8,061 nt of DNA, taken from contig CANPZT010000059.1 in assembly GCA_947589135.1 (NCBI GenBank), forward strand, positions 1-8,061, written 5' to 3'. This stretch comes from an uncultured Clostridia bacterium. Lineage in GTDB: Bacteria > Bacillota > Clostridia > TANB77 > CAG-508. The position numbers were made by a program, and so were the translations under genes. Below, piece after piece: positions 1 through 5,166 of the stretch (position 1 is the stretch's first letter; each line of letters begins with the position of its first letter). The notes below the pieces were generated by a model. That model ran no database searches. It had not been told where the DNA came from and saw only the letters and a program-made list of their open reading frames with translations.

Positions 1-76
1 ATGAAGGGACTCGAACCCCCACGCTTTTGGCACTGGTTCCTAAGACCAGCGCGTCTACCAGTTCCGCCACATCCGC
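1..76 (-). tRNA. tRNA-Leu (anticodon UAG), 3' end cut by window edge
   Basis: Read on the minus strand, this is a class II tRNA. The 5' acceptor strand GCGGATG is at 76-70, followed by a D arm with the AACTGGTAGA loop. The anticodon stem CTGGT/ACCAG closes the loop CTTAGGA, placing anticodon TAG at + positions 40-42, which decodes the leucine codon CUA and, by wobble, other CUN codons. A variable arm of about 12 nt follows, short for a leucine tRNA but with a small GC/GC pairing. The T arm has the TTCGAGT loop and a stem containing two G-U pairs. Only CAT of the 3' acceptor strand remains; the last four paired bases, the discriminator and any encoded CCA lie outside the window. It has its own promoter about 20 nt upstream. 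It is a substrate of the LeuS encoded in the same window, but the two genes are not adjacent. Confidence 0.95.
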
Positions 77-96
77 AAATACACTTAACAATGTAT

Positions 97-126
97 ATAA
101 TAGCATATTTAAGCTTCTATTGTCAA
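97..126 (-). promoter_or_regulatory. Sigma-A promoter of tRNA-Leu
   Basis: On the minus strand there is a perfect -35 box TTGACA (126-121), an 18-nt spacer (120-103) and a -10 box TATTAT (102-97). The -10 is preceded by TGC, which makes it an extended -10. Transcription should start near position 90, about 14 nt before the first base of the mature tRNA. The promoter fills the gap between the stop codon of the small membrane protein and the tRNA, so the tRNA is likely transcribed independently. Confidence 0.85.
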
Positions 127-141
127 GTCCATTTTGAATTT

Positions 142-333
142 TTATAAATTAAAATAGAAAATAAGTCCCCCTATAATTGCTATCAAAAAACCTAAAATTT
201 TTAATCCGCTTGAAGCTTCATTTTGGTCCCCAAATCCAAAGAATTTTTTTGTTAATATTCTTGCATCATATATCATAATAATTCCTGCAAGCACCATTAA
301 TATTGAGACCATTTTTATAATTATTTGTAACAT
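142..333 (-). CDS. Small two-helix membrane protein, function unknown
   Basis: A 63-residue protein with two predicted transmembrane segments, roughly residues 4-21 and 45-62. They are joined by a polar loop (about residues 22-44) carrying a DARILTKKFFGFGDQNEA stretch with lysines, aromatic residues and acidic residues. There is no signal-peptide cleavage site or known catalytic motif. The start is ATG at 333, preceded by an AAAGGATG ribosome binding site about 8 nt away and a consensus-like promoter (363-391), which together argue that this is a real gene and not chance. It lies after recG and before tRNA-Leu. I have the impression that similar short proteins occur in clostridia but cannot name a family, so no function is assigned. 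A small membrane-complex subunit or regulator is possible but is only a guess. Confidence 0.75.
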   Translation of the reverse strand: MLQIIIKMVSILMVLAGIIMIYDARILTKKFFGFGDQNEASSGLKILGFLIAIIGGLIFYFNL

Positions 334-362
334 AATATCAACATCCTTTTTTATTCTCTTTC

Positions 363-391
363 ATAATACTATTTTAAATACAAAAAGTCAA
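363..391 (-). promoter_or_regulatory. Sigma-A promoter of the small membrane protein
   Basis: On the minus strand, -35 TTGACT (391-386), a 17-nt spacer (385-369) and -10 TATTAT (368-363) closely match the sigma-A consensus with ideal spacing. Transcription would begin near 356, giving a leader of roughly 22 nt before the ATG at 333. It lies just downstream of the recG stop codon, so the small gene is probably an independent unit and need not depend on recG readthrough. Confidence 0.8.
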
Positions 392-393
392 TA

Positions 394-409
394 ATTCGTT
401 GCCACGAAT
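394..409 (-). terminator. Possible weak terminator or operator hairpin after recG
   Basis: A perfect 6-bp inverted repeat, ATTCGT and ACGAAT, flanks a 4-nt loop (GGCA on the minus strand). It begins 19 nt past the recG stop codon and ends directly upstream of the next gene's -35 box. The downstream sequence is only moderately T-rich (TATTGACTTTTTG), so an intrinsic terminator would be weak. A binding site for a regulator of the adjacent promoter is an equal alternative. Confidence 0.3.
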
Positions 410-427
410 ATATATTTACAGCTTTTT

Positions 428-2470
428 TTATATTTCTATTCTACTAGAAAATTTATCTTTTATTAATTCCTTTAGCTTCTTATTTTCGTCCTTTTCTAAT
501 TTTGGATCTTGTGATACTATTTTATTAGCTGCTGATTGAGCAAGCTTTAGAATACAAATATCTTCAAATAAGTTTGCAATTTTAAATTCTGGAAGTCCAT
601 GTTGCATAGTTCCAAAGAAATCACCAGCTCCTCTTAATTCTAAGTCTTTTTCAGAAATTATAAAACCGTCATTTGTATCACACATTACTTTCATTCTTTC
701 TCTTACATTTTCACTTTTTCCTTCAAATTTTAGTACGCAATAAGACTCATATTCTCCTCTCCCAACTCTTCCTCTTAATTGATGCAGTTGTGCTAGTCCA
801 AATCTTTCTGCATTTTCTATAACCATAATATTGGCATTTGGCACATCTACTCCAACTTCTATTACTGTTGTAGAAATTAAAATATCTATTTTTCCTTCTT
901 TAAACTCTTTCATAATATTGTCTTTATCTTTTTGCTTCATTTTTCCATGTATATACTCTACTCTATATTGTGGAAAAATTTCGGTTTTATAAGTTTCATA
1001 TATTTTTTCTACTGATTTTAAATCTAATTCTTCATTTTCTTCTACTAAAGGACACACTATATATGCTTGTCTTCCTTGTTCGATTTGTTTTTGTATAAAA
1101 TGATTAATTCTATCTGTCATATTTTTTCTAACTGCAAATGTTTCTATTTTCTTTCTATTAGGTGGTAATTCATCAATAATTGAAATATCCAAATCACCAT
1201 AAAGAATTAATGCAAGTGTACGTGGAATTGGTGTTGCTGTCATAACTAGTACATCTGGATTTTGTCCTTTTTTTGATATTTTAGTTCTTTGTTTAACGCC
1301 AAATCTATGTTGTTCATCTGTTACTACTAGTCCTAAGTTTTTAAAAATAACATTTTCTTCTATTAAAGCATGTGTTCCAATTATAATATCAATTTCTCCA
1401 TTTTTTAGTCTTTCTAACAATTCTTCTTTTTTCTTTTTCGTAATTCCTGAAATTAATAATTCACATTTTATATTTAAATCATCAAAAATTTTTTTAAAGT
1501 TTTCTAAATGTTGGGTTGCAAGAATAGCAGTTGGTGCCATTATAGCTGCTTGATATCCAGACTTTACTGCTTTATATGCTGCACACATAGCAACTACTGT
1601 TTTTCCTGATCCAACATCTCCTTGAAGTAATCTATTCATTGATTTTTCAGATTCCATATTTTCATCAATTTCTTCTAATACTCTTAATTGTGCTTTTGTT
1701 AGTCTGAATGGTAATTTATTTATAATATCTGACATTTTTGCATTTTCATCAAACTTAATTCCTTTTTCTTGTGTCATATAGTTGTTTTTTAATTCTAATA
1801 ATGCTAACTGCACAATAAATAGTTCTTCAAAAACCAATCTATTCCTTGCTTTATTAAAATCTTCAAATTCTTGTGGAAAGTGTATGCTTTTTATTGCTTG
1901 ATTAATTTCTTCTAATTTATATTCTTTTAATAAATCATCTGGTAAAGTTTCTTTTAAATTTCCTTCTACTTCTGCTAGTCCCGCTTCTATAATTTTTCTT
2001 AATATATTTTGAGAAAGATTAAAAGTTAATGGATAAATTGGTATAATTCTTCCTGTATTTTGAGTTTTATCAATATCATCAAAAACAGGAGATGTCATAG
2101 TAATTTTTCCATATTGGTTATTAACTTTTCCATAAAATCTGTATTTTTTCCCTACTTCAAATCTATTTTTCAAATAACTTTGATTAAACCATGTAATTGT
2201 AGCTGACATTGTTTCGTCTCTCACAATTAGCTTTTGCATTGTTTTATGCGGTATTCTTACATCAGATAATCTACTACATACAATACCTTCAATTAATGTC
2301 TCTTCTCCATTTACACATTCACAAATACTTTTTGGTTTGCTTCTATCTTCATATGTTCTTGGATAATATGTAATTAAATCTTTTAAAGTAAATATTCCCA
2401 AATTATTTAGCAATTTTACTCTATTGGGTCCAACACCTTTTATATATTTTACATCTTTATTTAAATCCAT
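428..2470 (-). CDS. recG: ATP-dependent DNA helicase RecG
   Basis: A 680-residue protein, the usual length for RecG, which remodels stalled replication forks and branched recombination intermediates (Holliday junctions, D-loops, R-loops) in the cytoplasm. An N-terminal wedge/OB-fold region (about residues 1-230) starts with the typical IKGVGPNRVKLL segment. The superfamily 2 helicase core shows Walker A GDVGSGKT at 284-291, APTAILA at 312-318, the DEQH box at 385-388 and TATPIPRT at 411-418. It continues with ISTTVIEVGVDVPNA at 532-546 and the QLRGRVGRG arginine-finger motif at 564-572. The C-terminal RecG region includes ELRGAGDFFGTMQHG (611-625). All key residues are present. The ATG at 2470 has AAGGGA 7 nt upstream, and that ribosome site touches the stop codon of the phosphoesterase gene, so the two are probably translationally coupled. 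Identification is secure. Confidence 0.98.
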   Translation of the reverse strand: MDLNKDVKYIKGVGPNRVKLLNNLGIFTLKDLITYYPRTYEDRSKPKSICECVNGEETLIEGIVCSRLSDVRIPHKTMQKLIVRDETMSATITWFNQSYLKNRFEVGKKYRFYGKVNNQYGKITMTSPVFDDIDKTQNTGRIIPIYPLTFNLSQNILRKIIEAGLAEVEGNLKETLPDDLLKEYKLEEINQAIKSIHFPQEFEDFNKARNRLVFEELFIVQLALLELKNNYMTQEKGIKFDENAKMSDIINKLPFRLTKAQLRVLEEIDENMESEKSMNRLLQGDVGSGKTVVAMCAAYKAVKSGYQAAIMAPTAILATQHLENFKKIFDDLNIKCELLISGITKKKKEELLERLKNGEIDIIIGTHALIEENVIFKNLGLVVTDEQHRFGVKQRTKISKKGQNPDVLVMTATPIPRTLALILYGDLDISIIDELPPNRKKIETFAVRKNMTDRINHFIQKQIEQGRQAYIVCPLVEENEELDLKSVEKIYETYKTEIFPQYRVEYIHGKMKQKDKDNIMKEFKEGKIDILISTTVIEVGVDVPNANIMVIENAERFGLAQLHQLRGRVGRGEYESYCVLKFEGKSENVRERMKVMCDTNDGFIISEKDLELRGAGDFFGTMQHGLPEFKIANLFEDICILKLAQSAANKIVSQDPKLEKDENKKLKELIKDKFSSRIEI

Positions 2471-2486
2471 CTATAAATCCCTTCTA
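2471..2486 (-). promoter_or_regulatory. recG ribosome binding site abutting the upstream stop codon
   Basis: On the minus strand the TAG stop of the phosphoesterase (2486-2484) runs straight into AAGGGA (2483-2478), followed by a 7-nt spacer and the recG ATG. Ribosomes finishing the upstream gene therefore release on top of the recG Shine-Dalgarno sequence, a layout that favours coupled translation. Confidence 0.75.
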
Positions 2487-3188
2487 AATTTCTAATAATT
2501 TAAAGTTTAGATTGTCACAACTTACTAATTCAAAGTTAATTCCAAAGTATTCTCCTTGTACTGCTTCTTTAATTGATATTCCATGTAGATGTCCATAATA
2601 ACATTTTTTTATTTTGTATTTTTGTAATATTCTAATAAATTCATTTTCTTCATTGTGTATGATATTGGCTTGAGTAATTGGTGGATAATGCATAAATGCT
2701 ATTATTTCTTTTTCGTTACCATAGTTTTTAATTCCATCATTGATTGATAATTCTAGTCTTATTTCTTCTCTTTTTAATAATTTCTTGTCTTCATCTTCTT
2801 CTGATTGATACCATCCTCTTGTTCCTACTAATATATGGTTTTCGTATTCATAAGAATTATTGTATAAAAAGTCTATATTTTCAAAATTATTTTCTTCTAG
2901 ATATTTCTTCATGCTTGTAACAGTTGTCCACCAATAATCATGATTTCCTTTTAATAAGATTTTCTTTCCTGGTAATGATGCTAAATAAGAAAAGTCTTCA
3001 TAAGTGTCATTTAAATAGGTAGACCATGAAAAGTCGCCTGGCAATATTACTAAATCACCTGGTTTGACTTTTTTTTTCCAATCTTGTTTTATCTTGTCTT
3101 CATGTCCTTCCCAATTATCTCCAAATATGCTCATTGGTTTGTTTTCATGGAAAGATAAATGCAAATCTCCTATTACAAATATTGACAT
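2484..3188 (-). CDS. Calcineurin-like metallophosphoesterase (COG1768-like), substrate unknown
   Basis: A 234-residue cytoplasmic protein with the complete metallophosphoesterase motif set: GDLH (D8, H10), PGD (D52), GNHD (N82, H83, D84), a metal-binding His in FMHYPP (H167) and GHLHG (H200, H202). These residues normally bind two divalent metals and hydrolyse phosphomono- or phosphodiesters. The N-terminal ISDLHLS-like start, KPMSIFG segment and GNHDYWW motif resemble the predicted phosphohydrolase group COG1768, whose substrate I do not know. The ATG at 3188 has AAGGGG about 6 nt upstream. It follows tsaD by 119 nt and precedes recG by 13 nt, apparently in the same transcript. Coupling to recG hints at a nucleic-acid or nucleotide role, but that is inference. 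There is no signal peptide or membrane segment. Confidence 0.93.
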   Translation of the reverse strand: MSIFVIGDLHLSFHENKPMSIFGDNWEGHEDKIKQDWKKKVKPGDLVILPGDFSWSTYLNDTYEDFSYLASLPGKKILLKGNHDYWWTTVTSMKKYLEENNFENIDFLYNNSYEYENHILVGTRGWYQSEEDEDKKLLKREEIRLELSINDGIKNYGNEKEIIAFMHYPPITQANIIHNEENEFIRILQKYKIKKCYYGHLHGISIKEAVQGEYFGINFELVSCDNLNFKLLEI

Positions 3189-3307
3189 CCAATTCCCCTT
3201 TTCTTATATTTATTGTTTTTTATCTTTATATATTTATATTTTTTTATTTTATCTTTTTTTACATTTTAAAATTTACTTATAATTTTCTATTAAAATTTAA
3301 TTTGATT
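3189..3307. other. AT-rich intergenic gap between tsaD and the phosphoesterase gene
   Basis: 119 nt, nearly all A and T, with long A runs on the transcribed-sense strand. I see the phosphoesterase ribosome binding site (AAGGGG) at its low-coordinate end. There is no stable hairpin with a U tract and no recognisable -35/-10 pair. Two direct copies of TAAATTTTAA lie near the tsaD end, probably chance in such biased sequence. Readthrough from tsaD into the next gene is therefore plausible. Confidence 0.6.
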
Positions 3308-4301
3308 CTATAACTTTAAATTTGGAATAGCATTTAAATCCATTGAATCTCTTTTTCCCTCGATAAAATTATAATATCCACTTGAAGCTATCATTGCTGC
3401 ATTATCTGTACATAGCTTTAAATCTGGCATATACACTTTTATTCCTTCATCTTCTAATTTTAGGACTTCATTTCGAATATATTTATTAGCTGATACTCCT
3501 CCTGCTAATGCTACTGTTTTTACATTTGTTTGTTCTATTGCTTTTTTGATATTTTCTACTAAGATTTCAGTTACTGTTTTTTCGAAACTAGCACATAAAT
3601 CTGCTTTGTTAATTTCAGGGTCCTTATGGTGTAAGTTGATAACTGCGGTTTTAATTCCGCTAAAACTAAAATCTAAATTTTCAAAATGTGTTTTTGGTAA
3701 AGTAATATTTGGTTGTCCTTCTTTTGCTAATTTGTCAACCTTAGGTCCTCCTGGATATCCTAATCCAACCACTCTTGCTACTTTGTCAAATGCTTCTCCG
3801 AATTGCATCATCTCTTGTCTTTCCTAATACTTCGAATTTTGTATACCCTTTAACATGTATGATTTGTGTATTTCCTCCTGACATCATCATGCAGATAAAT
3901 GGTGGCTCTAATTCTTTATATGTAATATAATTTGCTGCAATATGCCCTTCGATATGATTTACTCCTACTAGAGGTTTCCCTGTTGCAAAACTTAATGCTT
4001 TTGCATAAGATAAACCTACTAATAATGCACCTACTAATCCAGGTCCATATGTAGGAGTAATTGCATCAATGTCGTTCAAAGTAACATTTGCTTCTTCTAA
4101 TGCTTTTTTTGTTACTCTAGAAATAGCTTCAATATGATTTCTTGAAGCTATCTCTGGTACTACTCCTCCATATTTTTCATGAATAGGAATTTGTGTATCT
4201 ATTACATTTGATAGAACCTCTCTACCATTTCTTACAACTGATACAGAGGTTTCATCACAACTAGATTCAATTCCTAATGTTAATATGCTTTTTTGTTCCA
4301 T
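3308..4301 (-). pseudogene. tsaD: tRNA t6A37 threonylcarbamoyltransferase TsaD, interrupted by a +1 frameshift
   Basis: TsaD transfers the threonylcarbamoyl group from threonylcarbamoyl-AMP to A37 of ANN-decoding tRNAs, working with TsaB and TsaE in bacteria. The gene is split over two frames. The first (4301 down to 3786) holds GIESSCDETS at 10-19, EIASRNH at 50-56 and the metal ligands H116 and H120 of NHIEGH, up to LGKTRDDAI. The second (in frame through GEAFDK, down to the TAG at 3308) holds YPGGPKVDKLA, FSFSGIKTA, the nucleotide-binding AGGVSANK and the metal ligand Asp in CTDNAAM. Removing one base near 3800 restores a continuous 330-residue protein of normal family length with DDAIGEAFDK at the join. 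The start ATG at 4301 has AAAGGAA about 5 nt upstream. Because tsaD is normally essential and both halves look undamaged, a sequence error or very recent mutation is likelier than long-standing decay. The type here records the frame break only, not proven loss of function. Confidence 0.9.
3797..3806 (-). other. Frameshift junction in tsaD
   Basis: On the minus strand the codons read GCA ATT, then an unpaired C (position 3800), then GGA GAA GCA. In the original frame this becomes ATT CGG AGA AGC ATT TGA and stops at 3786. With one base skipped it becomes Ala-Ile-Gly-Glu-Ala, matching the conserved DDA-x-GEA-F/Y-DK motif of TsaD. The site is not in a long homopolymer. An in-frame ATG-ATG pair at 3811-3806 with AGGAAAG 7 nt upstream could also allow internal initiation of the second half. 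Confidence 0.85.
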
Positions 4302-4425
4302 AATATTTCCTTTTACTATCTATTTATATCTTTACATTTATATTTTCCTTTTTATATGTTTATTTCTATATATAAATTCATTGGTGTTTTTTTCTATATA
4401 CTTTATCTTTATTTTATCCTATATT
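4302..4425. other. AT-rich intergenic gap between the site-2 protease gene and tsaD
   Basis: 124 nt, strongly AT-rich. It contains the tsaD ribosome site (AAAGGAA) near 4307-4313. On the sense strand there is also a decoy AAAAGGAAAATATAA followed by ATG-TAA, a start directly followed by a stop. TATATA and TATAAA strings could act as -10 boxes, but I find no convincing -35 with correct spacing and no GC-rich hairpin. Whether tsaD has its own promoter cannot be decided by eye. Confidence 0.55.
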
Positions 4426-5166
4426 TTACAATCCAAATATAATTTTTCCCAAATTCATAATTCCAGTAGAGATAAAATTAATTGCTGGTGAAATAATTAT
4501 ACCTGCTATTCCTGTAATCCAAATTACAACAAATACAATATAAAAGATTTGTTCATTGCTTCTAAACCATTGTTTTGCATTATATGGTAAAAATGGCATA
4601 ATTATTTTTGAACCATCTAATGGTGGTAATGGAATTAGATTAAATACCCCCAATCCAATATTTATTGATATGATTGAAGATATTAGTAACATAATAATCT
4701 TTCCTGTTGTACTAGTAATAAATGAAATTCCTACAAATTTATATATTGCAAAATAAATTAATGTAAATACAATTGCAAGTATAATATTAGTTAATGGACC
4801 AGCTAAAGATACAATTGCTTCTCCTTTTTCCATAGATATTTTTCTAGTATAATTAGAAGGATTAACACGAACTGGTTTTCCCCAACCAAAACCTGCAAAT
4901 AACAACATTAATGTTCCAATTGGATCTAAATGGTCTAATGGATTTAGACTTAATCTTCCCTCCATCTTTGCAGTATTATCTCCTAATTTGTATGCAGCAT
5001 ATCCATGAGCAAACTCATGGAATGTAATAGCAACCAATACTCCTGGTATACTTACTAACAACAAAAATAATGCTGATGGATTAGTTATATATTGCACGAT
5101 TGTTGTTAATACCATAACTCCTATAATAATATAAACAAATCTTTTATCAAATGAAAAATTAAACAT
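4426..5166 (-). CDS. Site-2 protease family (M50) membrane metalloprotease
   Basis: A 246-residue polytopic membrane protein of the short, single-domain M50 type. The zinc motif HEFAH (H50, E51, H54) lies in a hydrophobic segment at about 33-54. The second conserved motif, NLIPLPPLDGSK (176-187, with D184 as the third metal ligand), sits at the end of a later hydrophobic segment. Further membrane segments are likely around 14-29, 82-95, 115-145, 157-180 and 205-230. RLSLNPLDHLDPIGT (71-85) and SLAGPLTN (120-127) are also typical of the family. These enzymes cut substrate proteins inside the membrane, but members of this small group mostly have unknown substrates, and there is no PDZ domain. 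The ATG at 5166 lies inside the end of leuS (overlap of 8 nt, ATGTTTAA) with AAGGAG 6 nt upstream, pointing to co-transcription and translational coupling. Confidence 0.94.
   Translation of the reverse strand: MFNFSFDKRFVYIIIGVMVLTTIVQYITNPSALFLLLVSIPGVLVAITFHEFAHGYAAYKLGDNTAKMEGRLSLNPLDHLDPIGTLMLLFAGFGWGKPVRVNPSNYTRKISMEKGEAIVSLAGPLTNIILAIVFTLIYFAIYKFVGISFITSTTGKIIMLLISSIISINIGLGVFNLIPLPPLDGSKIIMPFLPYNAKQWFRSNEQIFYIVFVVIWITGIAGIIISPAINFISTGIMNLGKIIFGL

Noticed and set aside
3064..3282. Plus-strand open frame opposite the phosphoesterase start
   Set aside because: It is antisense to a clear metallophosphoesterase gene and T-rich intergenic sequence, with no motif and no start signal.
3189..3307. 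Two copies of TAAATTTTAA as a possible repeat or operator
   Set aside because: Low-complexity AT sequence; the copies have no consistent spacing to a promoter and no GC content to make them distinctive.
3546..3827. Plus-strand open frame opposite tsaD
   Set aside because: It is the antisense of conserved TsaD coding sequence, has no ribosome site and no recognisable protein motif.
4302..4425. Start-stop mini-ORF (ATG-TAA) after a Shine-Dalgarno-like AAAAGGAAAA upstream of tsaD
   Set aside because: In a gap made almost only of A and T this is readily expected by chance, and no attenuator structure accompanies it.
4285..4491. Plus-strand open frame across the protease-tsaD gap, rich in Phe, Ile, Leu and Tyr
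   Set aside because: A hydrophobic translation is expected from T-rich sequence. There is no ribosome site, and it overlaps the ends of two real genes.
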